Positions 1-7,513 of a stretch of 64,000 bases of DNA are shown here, piece by piece (positions within the stretch are counted from its first letter, which is position 1; the number at the start of each line of letters is the position of its first letter). A model generated the notes under the pieces. It was not told the DNA's origin. It saw nothing but the letters and a program-made list of their open reading frames with translations, and searched no databases. The DNA is taken from contig NZ_BMVM01000001.1 in assembly GCF_014650715.1 (NCBI RefSeq), forward strand, positions 620,001-684,000, in the 5' to 3' direction. The position numbers and the translations under genes are program-made. Origin of the DNA: Streptomyces bluensis (GTDB taxonomy: Bacteria > Actinomycetota > Actinomycetes > Streptomycetales > Streptomycetaceae).

Positions 1-324
1 AAGCTGTGCACCGTGGAGATCGAACTGCTGCTCGACCGGCTGACGGTCTCGGTGCGTGACAACGACCCGCGCCTTCCCGTGGTGCAGGACGCGGAGCTCT
101 TCGCCACGTGCGGCCGCGGCCTCGCGATGGTCGCCGCGGTGAGCGAGAGCTGGGGTGCCCGACCGCACGAGGAGTCGGGCAAAGTCGTGTGGTTCACCCT
201 TCCGGCCCACTCGGAGCCGGTGGCGGCGCCGAAGCGCTCGCGGTACGTCACGGGCCACCGGCCCGCCGCCCGCAGGCGCGGCAGGGCCGAACATGCTCCC
301 GCCCGGTCCGCCGTCGCAGGCTGA
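1..324 (+). CDS. ATP-binding anti-sigma-like regulator, 3' part (5' truncated by window)
   Basis: The open frame enters from the left edge, so only the last 107 residues are visible; a GTG at 13 is internal, not a convincing start. The visible part looks like the C-terminal half of a stand-alone HATPase_c protein of the RsbW/SpoIIAB-like group common in Streptomyces: a strand LTVSVRDNDPRLP (the degenerate D-x-G/DxxP nucleotide-binding region), then GRGLAMVAAVSESWG (the G-rich lid helix) and a closing strand KVVWFTL. Such proteins bind ATP and usually sequester a sigma factor or phosphorylate a STAS antagonist. The tail after about residue 70 is basic, Arg/Pro/Ala-rich and probably disordered. 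The upstream half, with the N-box, lies outside the window, so partner and catalytic competence cannot be judged. Confidence 0.75.
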   Translation, partial: KLCTVEIELLLDRLTVSVRDNDPRLPVVQDAELFATCGRGLAMVAAVSESWGARPHEESGKVVWFTLPAHSEPVAAPKRSRYVTGHRPAARRRGRAEHAPARSAVAG

Positions 325-461
325 CCGGGCGGTGACCGGGTGACCGTCGTCGCACAGCCGACGCGGCGGCGGTCACCTCTCACTCGGTGGCGATGACACG
401 CCACTTGGCGGCGACGACAGGCTCACCCTGCCCAGGGCCCGCAAGGCCGGGTGAACTCCGT

Positions 462-752
462 TCACCCCTTCCCCGTGCGGCCGAAGTGCTCGTCCAGGAC
501 GGACACCCGGCGCCAGTACTCGTCCTCGTCGATCTCGCCGGAGGCGAAGCGGCGGCCGAGGACCGCCATCGGCGAGTCGGGCGAGTCGACGGACGGACGG
601 GAGCCGCCCATCGCACGCCAGGGTCCTTGCCGGCCGCTCCAGACGGTGCGGCGGAGGACGGTCACGGCGCCGACGACGACGGCCGCCCAGACCAGCGGGA
701 AGAACAGGATCCACGGGCCGGGCCCGCCGTCCCAGTGCGCAAGGGTCTGCAT
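462..752 (-). CDS. Small membrane protein with C-terminal SHOCT domain
   Basis: A 96-residue protein. Residues about 14-33 (WILFFPLVWAAVVVGAVTVL) form one transmembrane helix; residues about 62-91 match the SHOCT pattern of short C-terminal domains (PMAVLGRRFASGEIDEDEY, then RRVSVLDEHF). SHOCT domains are oligomerisation or interaction tails on otherwise unrelated membrane proteins; no enzymatic role is implied. The ATG at 752 was chosen because the hydrophobic segment follows directly and a GGAGG (complement of 766-770) lies 13 bases upstream; longer in-frame readings upstream lack bacterial-protein character. It is transcribed alone, divergent from the small secreted protein at 1075. Confidence 0.75.
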   Translation of the reverse strand: MQTLAHWDGGPGPWILFFPLVWAAVVVGAVTVLRRTVWSGRQGPWRAMGGSRPSVDSPDSPMAVLGRRFASGEIDEDEYWRRVSVLDEHFGRTGKG

Positions 753-1074
753 CTCGAACTCATCTCCTCCGAGTCTCTGGCTGCCTCTCAGGGCCTCTGG
801 GCCTGTGGGGCCACCGGGGCCCGTTTTCCGGGATGCCTTGAGACTCGCGCAGGCAGGGGGCCCGGGTCGTCGTACGGCCGGCGGCCGCGCGCGTACCCCG
901 CGGGGAGTAGTCGGGGCCGCGGCGCCTGCTCCGCCGACACCGGATCTTGTTGAGAGTGCAAGTGTCGTCCAGCGTGTGACCCTCCTGCGACGCGCCGCAC
1001 GACCGCACCATCCGATTCGAGGCACCCCACTCCGGCCGCCACCCGGTATCCGGAGCCGAGAACCTGGAGGCATC
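753..1074. other. Intergenic region without a gene (322 bp)
   Basis: Divergent intergenic region between the SHOCT gene and the secreted-protein gene. It contains the GGAGG ribosome-binding site for the left gene (complement of 766-770) and a GGAGG at 1066-1070 for the right gene. I see no -10/-35 pair good enough to call, no hairpin longer than 7 bp, and no convincing coding frame. Confidence 0.6.
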
Positions 1075-1423
1075 ATGCGTCTTCGCCCCACCCCCCACAT
1101 CACCCGCGTCTCAGCCCTGGCCGGCCGGTCTCGCCGCCGCCGGCTCACTGGCGCTCTCCGCGCCCGCTTCCGCGTCCGCGTCCGGTGACGTCTCCGCCAC
1201 CTTGCGGGTCACCGTCACGAGCGGCGACTCCGTGTACACCCAGATCAACGGCGACTACACCTGCTACCGGGACTTCACGGTCGGCACGGCGAAGGACATC
1301 CCCGTGTCGGTGGCCGAGGGACAGTGGATCCAGGTCTTCAGCAGCAACGACTGCTACGACAGCCTCACCATCGGCGGGACCTACGTCGAGCGTGACGGCC
1401 AGGTGATCGAGCTCAGCCTCTGA
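1075..1423 (+). pseudogene. Small secreted beta-rich protein with frameshifted signal peptide
   Basis: ATG at 1075 has an ideal GGAGG at 1066-1070 and opens a typical signal peptide (MRLRPTPHITRVSALAG), but that frame then runs into an Arg-rich string and stops at 1188. One base further on, the adjacent frame reads GLAAAGSLALSAPASASASG, a normal signal-peptide core and Ala-x-Ala cleavage region, and continues into a 70-residue mature domain rich in beta-branched residues that ends at 1423. Dropping one C in the GGCCGGCCGG run at 1119-1128 joins the frames. The mature part carries two cysteines (DYTCYRDF and SSNDCYDS) likely to form one disulfide. The family is not recognised. Either the gene is broken, or the base is a sequencing error in a GC-compressed run; if the latter, the product is about 115 residues and exported. 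Confidence 0.6.
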
Positions 1424-1427
1424 GCCG

Positions 1428-2663
1428 TCAGACCAGCGCCACGAGGGGGTCGTCGAGGACCGGTTGCCAGGCCAACTCGGCGGCTCCCACGAGGCTGTTG
1501 TGGTCCAGCGTGCAGGCCAGGATCGGCACACTCCCGCTCTGCCCCCACAGGCTGCGGTCGGCGACGACCGCCCGCAGCCGCTCGGGATCGGCGTCGAGGA
1601 GCGTGCGGTGCAGGCCGCCGAGAATGATGCGGTCCGGGTTGAGGATGTTGACCAGGCCCGCGAGGCCCAGACCCAGCCGGTCGATCAACATCTCCGTGGC
1701 CGTACGGACGGACGGGTCGGCGTACCGGGTGCGGATGAGGTCGTTGGCCTGCTGGAGCAGCGACACCTCGGGGCCGGGGTCACGACCCGCCGCCGCGAGA
1801 AGGGCCAGCGGGTCGGCCTCGACGTCGAGGCAGCCGCGGCTGCCGCAGTGGCAGGGGCGGCCCTCGGGGTTGACCGTGAGGTGGCCGACCTCCAGGGCGA
1901 GGCCCGAACTCCCCGAGTGCAGACGGCCGTCGAGCACGAGGGCGCCGCCCACGCCCCGGTGCCCGGTGGCCACACACAGCAGATCACGAGCGCCGCGCCC
2001 CGCGCCATGACGGTGCTCGGCGAGCGCGGCGAGGTTGACGTCGTTGGCCGCGAACGCCGGCCCCTCGATCCCGGCCGCGCGCACCCGCTCGGCGAAGATC
2101 TCCCGGACGGGCGCGCCCGGGGGCCAGGCCACGTGCAGCGGGTTGAGGGCCAGCCCTTCCGGCTCGGCGACCGCCGACGGTACGGCGAGACCGGCGCCCA
2201 CGCATCTCCGGCCGGTGTCGTGCAGCAGCTCGGCGGCCGCGTCGACGACCGAGCCGAGCACCTTCGCCGGGTCGGCGTCGACGGTCTCGCAGCCGGGCGC
2301 GGTGGCGACGATCCGCCCGCCCAGCCCGACGAGCGCGGCCCGCCATCCGTCGGCGTGGACCTGCGCGGCCAGCGCGACGGGCCCGTCCTCGGCGACCTCC
2401 AGCCGGTGCGAGGGGCGGCCCTGGGAACCGGCGGCGGCCCCGGGATGCGCGTCGACCCGGATCAGTCCCAGGGCCTCCAGCTCGGCGGCGACGGCGCCCG
2501 CGGTCGCCCGGGTGACCCCGAGCTCGGCGGTCAGCACGGCCCGTGTCGGCGCGCGTCCCGTGTGCACGAGTTCCAAGGCCGGGCCGAGCGCGCCACGCCC
2601 CCGGTCCAGCCGCGTCCGCGTGGTCCCTTCGCCCGTCGCCCTGGGGGCCGCCTTGCCGTCCAT
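1428..2663 (-). CDS. ROK-family transcriptional regulator (winged HTH + sugar-kinase-like domain)
   Basis: A 411-residue protein with an N-terminal winged helix-turn-helix (about residues 25-85, including APTRAVLTAELGVTRATAGA) followed by a ROK domain. Diagnostic ROK features are seen: the zinc-binding cluster CHCGSRGCLD, ANDVNLAALAEH before it, and NPDRIILGG near the end. ROK repressors (NagC/Mlc/XylR-like) bind a sugar or sugar phosphate in the C-terminal domain and release DNA. The consensus DxGGT phosphate-binding loop is replaced by VGLGGRIVA, so kinase activity is unlikely and a regulatory role fits. Start: ATG 2663 has a GGGAG 10 bases upstream; an in-frame GTG at 2726 would add 21 residues. 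Its targets are not obvious; the neighbours are unrelated. Confidence 0.85.
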   Translation of the reverse strand: MDGKAAPRATGEGTTRTRLDRGRGALGPALELVHTGRAPTRAVLTAELGVTRATAGAVAAELEALGLIRVDAHPGAAAGSQGRPSHRLEVAEDGPVALAAQVHADGWRAALVGLGGRIVATAPGCETVDADPAKVLGSVVDAAAELLHDTGRRCVGAGLAVPSAVAEPEGLALNPLHVAWPPGAPVREIFAERVRAAGIEGPAFAANDVNLAALAEHRHGAGRGARDLLCVATGHRGVGGALVLDGRLHSGSSGLALEVGHLTVNPEGRPCHCGSRGCLDVEADPLALLAAAGRDPGPEVSLLQQANDLIRTRYADPSVRTATEMLIDRLGLGLAGLVNILNPDRIILGGLHRTLLDADPERLRAVVADRSLWGQSGSVPILACTLDHNSLVGAAELAWQPVLDDPLVALV

Positions 2664-2732
2664 GATGGCGAGTCTCCCATGATCCGCACGGCGGGTGCGC
2701 GGGGCGACCGCGGCGGGAGTGTCCACCGAGGT

Positions 2733-3518
2733 TCACCGCTGGGGCCGGCGGTCGGACGCTGCGCGCAGGCTCGCCTCCAGGGCGGCGATCAGGTCCGCCG
2801 CCTGCTTCGGTTCACGAGGCTGCGTGAGTTCTTCTCCAGCCTGCTTCGCCGCCACCAGTTCCTTGAGAGCGGTGGTGTACTCGTCGTGCAGGGAAGCGAG
2901 GTCGAGCTCGGGAAACTGGGCCACCAGCAGGGAGGCGAGCTCCAGTTCCTGCCCGGTCACCGGCGCGGCCTGTGCCGGGCCGTGGGGTTCGCGTACTTCC
3001 TCCGGCCACAGCAGCGTCTGGACCACCAGCGTCTCCCGCCGCGGCCACACCGCGGCCAGGCGCTCCCTGGTGCGCAGCGTCACCTTGGCCAGAGCCGCCC
3101 GCTCGGCTCGGGCCAGTGCCGCCACCAGCAGCGTGTACGGCCGGCGGGCGGTGTCCCGCGCGGGGGTGGCGTAGTAGGCGCGGGAGAACAGGATCGGGTC
3201 CAGGCCGTCGACCGGCACGAAACCGAGGACTTCGATCACCTGCCTGCTGGGCAGTGGCAGCGCCTCCAGATCCTCCTGGCGCAGCACGACGGTGCGCCCG
3301 TCCGGTGCCTCGTATCCCTTGGCGACCTCAGGCCAGTCGACCTCCCGGCCCTCGGCCTCGCACACCCGGCGGTGCCGGATGCGGGAGCCGTCCGCGACAT
3401 GAACCTCGTGCAGGGCCACTCCGTGTTCCCGGGTCGCCGGGAACAAGCGCACAGGCATGCTGACCAGGCCGTAGGAGATCCAGCCCGTCCATACCGCCTG
3501 CGCCGGCTCGTCCTCCAT
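2733..3518 (-). CDS. ku: Ku protein (non-homologous end joining)
   Basis: A 261-residue bacterial Ku homolog: it begins with AVWTGWISYGLVSMPVRLFPAT, the hallmark start of the Ku beta-barrel, and contains the central Y-x-x-P-x-x-x-x-x-x-Y region (YYATPARDTARRPYTLL) plus the segment REVDWPEVAKGYE. Homodimeric bacterial Ku rings thread onto DNA double-strand ends and recruit the multifunctional ligase LigD. The length is typical for the minimal bacterial form, with only a short C-terminal tail (about 25 residues beyond the core, mildly basic). No ligD or other end-joining gene is adjacent. It is divergent from the rRNA methyltransferase at 3617 with about 100 bp between. Confidence 0.93.
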   Translation of the reverse strand: MEDEPAQAVWTGWISYGLVSMPVRLFPATREHGVALHEVHVADGSRIRHRRVCEAEGREVDWPEVAKGYEAPDGRTVVLRQEDLEALPLPSRQVIEVLGFVPVDGLDPILFSRAYYATPARDTARRPYTLLVAALARAERAALAKVTLRTRERLAAVWPRRETLVVQTLLWPEEVREPHGPAQAAPVTGQELELASLLVAQFPELDLASLHDEYTTALKELVAAKQAGEELTQPREPKQAADLIAALEASLRAASDRRPQR

Positions 3519-3616
3519 ACCTCCAGCCTCCTACGCCGCGGACACGCACGCACGGGCAGGTCGTGGCCGCGGCTCGGCGCAGGCGTGGGCCGTGGCTCGG
3601 TTAGCCTGGGCGCACG

Positions 3617-4765
3617 ATGAACGACCGTATGACCGCGCCCTGGGCCGCGTACGAACTGGCCCGCTTCCCCGAGGATCCCCGCGACCGGCTGCGTGCCTGG
3701 GACGCGGCCGACGCGTATCTGCTGCGCCACCTCGCGGAGAGCGGGACACCGCTGACAGGGTCGGTCGTGGTGGTCGGCGACCGGTGGGGCGCCCTGGTCA
3801 CGGCGCTGGCGGCGCACCGGCCGACGCAGCTCACCGACTCCTTCCTGGCCCGGCAGGCGACCCGCGCGAACCTGGCCCGCAATCAGGTCGACGAGGACGC
3901 GGTACGGCTCCTGACCACGCGGGACACGCCTCCCGGCCGTATCGACGTGCTGCTGGTCCGGGTTCCCAAGAGCCTTGCCCTGCTGGAGGACCAACTGCAC
4001 CGGCTCGCGCCCGGCGTGCACGAGGGGACGGTCGTCGTCGGCGCCGGCATGGTCAAGGAGATCCACACCTCGACGCTGAAGCTGTTCGAGCGGATCATCG
4101 GCCCGACCCGCACCTCCCTCGCGCAGCAGAAGGCCCGGCTGGTCTTCTGCACCCCCGAGCCGTCGCACGCGCGGGCGCGGGGCGCCAACCCGTGGCCGTA
4201 CTCCTACCGACTCCCCGACGACATCGGCCTGTTGTCCGGCCGCACGGTCGTCAACCACGCGGGCGTGTTCTGCGCCGACCGGCTCGACATCGGCACCCGC
4301 TTCTTCCTCCGGCACCTGCCGCACGGCCGTGACGGCGGGCGCGTCGTGGACCTGGGGTGCGGCAACGGGGTCGTCGGTACAGCGGTGGCGCTGGGCGATC
4401 CCGAGGCCGACGTGGTGTTCGTCGACGAGTCGTACCAGGCGGTGGCCTCGGCGGAGGCGACGTACACCGCCAACGCCGAGGGGAAGGCGGAGTTCGTCGT
4501 CGGCGACGGGATGGAGGGCTTCCCGGCCGGCAGCGTCGATCTCGTGCTGAACAATCCGCCGTTCCACTCCCACCAAGCGATGACGGACGCCACGGCGTGG
4601 CGGATGTTCAAGGGCGCGCGGCGCGCGCTGCGGCCGGGCGGCGAGCTGTGGGTGGTCGGCAACCGGCACCTCGGCTACCACGTGAAGCTGCGGCGGCTCT
4701 TCGGGAACAGTGAACTCGTCGCCAGTGACGCGAAGTTCGTGGTGCTGAAGGCGGTCAGGCGGTAG
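3617..4765 (+). CDS. RlmG/RsmC-type rRNA (guanine-N2) methyltransferase
   Basis: A 382-residue SAM-dependent methyltransferase with the tandem architecture of RlmG and RsmC: a degenerate N-terminal Rossmann domain (about residues 1-190) and an active C-terminal domain with motif I VVDLGCGNGVVGTAVAL, an acidic residue ending motif II (VVFVDES), and the catalytic motif IV NNPPFH at about residue 312. N-P-P-F/Y is typical of enzymes methylating an exocyclic amino group, here guanine N2 of 23S (G1835-type) or 16S (G1207-type) rRNA. The end, AVLKAVRR-like (KFVVLKAVRR), fits RlmG. No Shine-Dalgarno precedes the ATG; a TAGCCT -10-like hexamer at 3602-3607 lies 9 bases upstream, so the mRNA may be leaderless. 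Its last 11 bp overlap the end of the convergent AraC gene. Confidence 0.85.
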   Translation: MNDRMTAPWAAYELARFPEDPRDRLRAWDAADAYLLRHLAESGTPLTGSVVVVGDRWGALVTALAAHRPTQLTDSFLARQATRANLARNQVDEDAVRLLTTRDTPPGRIDVLLVRVPKSLALLEDQLHRLAPGVHEGTVVVGAGMVKEIHTSTLKLFERIIGPTRTSLAQQKARLVFCTPEPSHARARGANPWPYSYRLPDDIGLLSGRTVVNHAGVFCADRLDIGTRFFLRHLPHGRDGGRVVDLGCGNGVVGTAVALGDPEADVVFVDESYQAVASAEATYTANAEGKAEFVVGDGMEGFPAGSVDLVLNNPPFHSHQAMTDATAWRMFKGARRALRPGGELWVVGNRHLGYHVKLRRLFGNSELVASDAKFVVLKAVRR

Positions 4766-5525
4766 CTCCCCGCAGGGCGCGCGGCGAGGCGCCCAGTTCG
4801 CGTCGGCACGCCTTGTTGAAGGCCTGGAGGTCGGGGATGCCGACGGAGGCGGCCACGGCGGGGATCGAGAGGGTCGTGGCCCGCAGCAGGTGGTGGGCGC
4901 GGTCGAGTCTGCGGCGCCGGATGTAGCCGACGACCGTGGTGCCCGTCTCGGCGCGGAACAGCCGAGTGAGGTGGTTGTGCGACACACCCGCCGCCCGGGC
5001 GATGCCCGGGACGGTGAGCGGGGCGGCCAGGTGAGCCTCGATGTGGGCGATCGCGGCCGTGACCGCCGGGTGGGGGCAGGGGTGCGCCACGGCCGGGGTG
5101 AGGTGGGCGATGCGCCACAGGGCCGTCCAGATCTCGGCCCGGGTGCGCTCGGGGGTGCCCGGGGCGGACGCCACCGCCTGAAGCAACAAGCCAGTGAGGA
5201 ACGGAAATTCGGGCCCCGCGTCCTGCACCACGGGGATGGTGCGGGAGGGGCCGGCCGGTGGGATGCGCAGATGTGCGTAGAGGTGCTCCGAGCGGCCCTG
5301 GTAACGGTAGCGGACCGTGGTGCCGGGCGGTACGAGGCTGACGCGGCCGGGGCGGATGATGTGCGCCGCGCCGTCGACGGTCAGTTCGGCGTCGTACTGA
5401 TAGAGGTGCAGCTGCCACAACTCCGGCAGCCGGAAGACGTCCGTGCGGCTCGCGACACCGTGCACGCCGACGCCGACAGCCGCCACGAAGGGCGGCTCGC
5501 CGAGGTGAATCTCCGTCTCCCGCAC
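4755..5525 (-). CDS. AraC-family transcriptional regulator
   Basis: A 256-residue regulator: N-terminal AraC-type cupin (about residues 20-120; LWQLHLYQYDAELTVDGAAH, RPGRVSLVPPGTTVRYRYQG), a linker, and a C-terminal double HTH (about 155-252; LTVPGIARAAGVSHNHLTRL and TLSIPAVAASVGIPDLQAFN, then the conserved CRRELGASPRALR). The cupin suggests sensing of a small ligand, commonly a sugar. It lies 25 bp downstream of the class II aldolase in the same direction and is probably the third gene of the SIS-aldolase operon, so it may control that pathway or a linked transporter elsewhere. The start is a GTG at 5525; no strong ribosome-binding site is visible, consistent with translational read-through from the upstream gene. 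Confidence 0.88.
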   Translation of the reverse strand: MRETEIHLGEPPFVAAVGVGVHGVASRTDVFRLPELWQLHLYQYDAELTVDGAAHIIRPGRVSLVPPGTTVRYRYQGRSEHLYAHLRIPPAGPSRTIPVVQDAGPEFPFLTGLLLQAVASAPGTPERTRAEIWTALWRIAHLTPAVAHPCPHPAVTAAIAHIEAHLAAPLTVPGIARAAGVSHNHLTRLFRAETGTTVVGYIRRRRLDRAHHLLRATTLSIPAVAASVGIPDLQAFNKACRRELGASPRALRGATA

Positions 5526-5550
5526 GGGGAGAAATTACCAGTGCGGGTCG

Positions 5551-6486
5551 TCAGGGAGCGGGCCGAGCACACAGCACGCCGACGAGCCGGGTCACCGTCT
5601 TCACCATGGCGTCCCGTCCCGCACGGACGTACTTTCGTGGGTCCACGACGTCGGGGTGCTCGGTGAGAAAGTCCCGCACCGCGCCTGTCATCGCCACATT
5701 GAGCGCCGTCCCGATGTTGACCTTGGCGATGCCTCCCGCGACGGCCGCCCGCAGTTCGGCGTCGGGGACGCCGGAGGAGCCATGGAGGACGAGGGGCACG
5801 TCCAACGCGGCGTTCAGGCGCCCCAGCAGGGTGTGGTCGAGCGTGGCCGTGCGCGTGGTCATCGCGTGCACGCTGCCGATCGCCACGGCCAGCGCGTCCA
5901 CGCCGGAGTCGGCGACGAAGGCGCGTGCCTCATCCGGGTCGGTGCGGGCGCCGGGTGCGTGCGCGTCGAGGGGCGGCACCCCCGCCTTGCCAGCGGTCTG
6001 CGCCGCTTCTTTCCCACCCACCCGGTCCGTGTCTTTCCCACCCACCCGGTCCGTGTCTTTCCCACCCACCCGGCCCAGTTCCGCCTCGATCCACATCCCT
6101 TGGGTGTGCGCCAGGTCCACGGCGGCCCGGGTCGCGGCGAGGTTCTCCTCGTACGGCAGGCGCGACGCGTCGTACATCACGGAGCTGAACCCGGCGTCGG
6201 CCGCCTGGCGCAGCAGGTCGTCGCTCTGGACGTGGTCGAGGTGGAGTGCGACGGGAACCTTCGCCTGTTCGGCCGCGGCGGTCGCGGCGCGGGCCAGCGG
6301 GAGCAGCCGTCCGCCGCGGAACCTGACCGCGTTCTCGCTGACCTGGAGGATGACCGGCGCGCCCGCGGACTCGGCGCCCGCCACGACGGCCTCGACGTGC
6401 TCCAGGCTGATGATGTTGAACGCGGGGACCGCGGTGCGGGCCGCGGCGGCCCTGGTGATCAGTTCACCGGTCGTGGTGAGCGGCAC
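5551..6486 (-). CDS. Class II aldolase (fructose/tagatose-bisphosphate type, GatY/KbaY/AgaY-like)
   Basis: A 311-residue zinc aldolase expected to cleave a ketose 1,6-bisphosphate or 1-phosphate to dihydroxyacetone phosphate and an aldehyde. Seen: N-terminal AVPAFNIISLEH, metal ligands in ALHLDHV and near EAELGRVGG, AVAIGSVHAM, the phosphate loop LVLHGSSGV and GIAKVNIGTALN. Family members are usually 280-290 residues; the excess is in the flexible catalytic loop after EAELG, where the octapeptide RVGGKDTD is present twice plus a partial third copy, followed by a further Ala/Gly/Pro-rich stretch. The gene sits 12 bp downstream of the SIS isomerase and 25 bp upstream of the AraC gene. Together with a DeoR regulator this resembles amino-sugar (GalNAc/galactosamine) catabolism, though no sugar kinase or deacetylase is present here. 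Confidence 0.85.
   Translation of the reverse strand: MPLTTTGELITRAAAARTAVPAFNIISLEHVEAVVAGAESAGAPVILQVSENAVRFRGGRLLPLARAATAAAEQAKVPVALHLDHVQSDDLLRQAADAGFSSVMYDASRLPYEENLAATRAAVDLAHTQGMWIEAELGRVGGKDTDRVGGKDTDRVGGKEAAQTAGKAGVPPLDAHAPGARTDPDEARAFVADSGVDALAVAIGSVHAMTTRTATLDHTLLGRLNAALDVPLVLHGSSGVPDAELRAAVAGGIAKVNIGTALNVAMTGAVRDFLTEHPDVVDPRKYVRAGRDAMVKTVTRLVGVLCARPAP
6009..6075. repeat. 24-bp in-frame tandem repeat (2.8 copies) in the aldolase gene
   Basis: Starting at TTTCCC on positions 6010, 6034 and 6058 the same 24-bp unit recurs with no mismatch; the third copy is cut after 15-16 bases. Because 24 is divisible by three the frame is preserved and the protein gains the eight-residue unit RVGGKDTD. 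It lies in the loop that in class II aldolases carries a catalytic acidic residue and closes over the active site. Confidence 0.95.
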
Positions 6487-6498
6487 GGCTCCTCCTGG

Positions 6499-7389
6499 TC
6501 AGCGGCTGGTCGGGTCGAGGATCACCGAACGGGTGAGGTGGCGCGGCCGGTCGGGGTCGAGTCCGCGGGCCGCGGCCACGGCCACCGCGAGCCGTTGGGC
6601 CCGGACGAGTCCGGCGAGCGGGTCGAGGCCGTCGGCCACCCACAACCCACCCGTTCCCCGCACCTGGTGAGCCAGGCCCTCAGGTGCCTCTCCGAGCATC
6701 CAGGTCGCGGTTCCCCGGGTGGTGATGCTGATGGGGCCGTGCCGGTACTCCATCGCCGGATACGCCTCGGCCCACGCCAGCGAGGCCTCACGCATCTTCA
6801 GGGCGGCCTCGTTCGCGAGCCCGACGGTCCAGCCGCGGCCCAGGAAGGTGAACTGCGTGCAGTCGACGAGACCTTCGGGCAACGGGGTGTCCAGCGCGGT
6901 GCGCGCGTCGGTGACGGCGGCGTCGGTGTGGAGCCCTAGGTGGGCGCGCAGCAGGGTGAGGGCCGTGGTCGCGAACCGGGTCTGGACGACGGACCGTTCG
7001 TCGGCGAAGTCCAGTACGACCAGGTCGTCGGCGGCCGTCGTCACGGGCGTGTCCGGGTCCGCGGTGATCGCGACCGTGCGCGTACGGCCACGCAGTCGGC
7101 CGAGGAGGTCGAGGACCTCGGTGGTGGTGCCGGAACGGGTGAGGGCGACGACCCGGTCGTACGGGCGGCCGTGCGGGAACTCGGAGGCGGCGAAGGCGTC
7201 CGTCTCGCCCTGGCCGGCCCGCTCGCGCAGGGTCGCCACGGCCTGTCCCATGAAGTACGACGTCCCGCACCCCACGATCGCGACGCGCTCCCCCGGCTCG
7301 GGCAGCACCCCCGCGTGCCCCGCCGCCTCCGCGGCCGCGCGGGTCCAGCACTCGGGCTGGCTGGTCAGCTCATCCTCGACATGCGTCAT
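6499..7389 (-). CDS. SIS-domain sugar-phosphate isomerase/deaminase (AgaS/GlmS-C-like)
   Basis: A 296-residue protein with two SIS folds and no glutaminase domain. First SIS: RVAIVGCGTSYFMGQAVA and VALTRSGTTTEVLD (phosphosugar-binding Ser/Thr loop). Second SIS: FLGRGWTVGLANEAALKMRE, whose NEAALK helix matches the GlmS isomerase family, followed by EYRHGPIS. Such stand-alone GlmS-C-like proteins (AgaS, FrlB, NagB-II) interconvert or deaminate amino-sugar or ketosamine phosphates. It heads a leftward operon with the class II aldolase and an AraC regulator and is divergent from a DeoR regulator across a 124-bp control region. ATG 7389 is preceded by AAGGGG about 8 bases upstream. The substrate cannot be fixed from sequence; galactosamine or tagatose phosphate is a reasonable inference. 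Confidence 0.82.
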   Translation of the reverse strand: MTHVEDELTSQPECWTRAAAEAAGHAGVLPEPGERVAIVGCGTSYFMGQAVATLRERAGQGETDAFAASEFPHGRPYDRVVALTRSGTTTEVLDLLGRLRGRTRTVAITADPDTPVTTAADDLVVLDFADERSVVQTRFATTALTLLRAHLGLHTDAAVTDARTALDTPLPEGLVDCTQFTFLGRGWTVGLANEAALKMREASLAWAEAYPAMEYRHGPISITTRGTATWMLGEAPEGLAHQVRGTGGLWVADGLDPLAGLVRAQRLAVAVAAARGLDPDRPRHLTRSVILDPTSR

Positions 7390-7408
7390 GCCGTACCCCT
7401 TCCCCGGA

Positions 7409-7454
7409 TGCTTGTTCGTGCAACATAACGCCAGCTTTCAAGCACAATCAAGCA
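7409..7454. promoter_or_regulatory. Predicted DeoR operator (spaced inverted repeat)
   Basis: Between the divergent SIS and DeoR genes, TGCTTGTTCGTGC at 7409-7421 is the inverted partner of GCACAATCAAGCA at 7442-7454 (11 of 13 positions match), separated by 20 bases. The right arm also contains TCAAGCA twice at a 10-bp period (7438-7454). DeoR-family repressors commonly bind such spaced or phased repeats upstream of their own gene and the sugar operon they control. Binding is inferred. Confidence 0.6.
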
Positions 7455-7513
7455 GTAGCCGGGGGCGGGGTGTGCGTTAGGGTCGCCGGGAGGTCGGCGA
7501 ACGGAGGGTGCGG

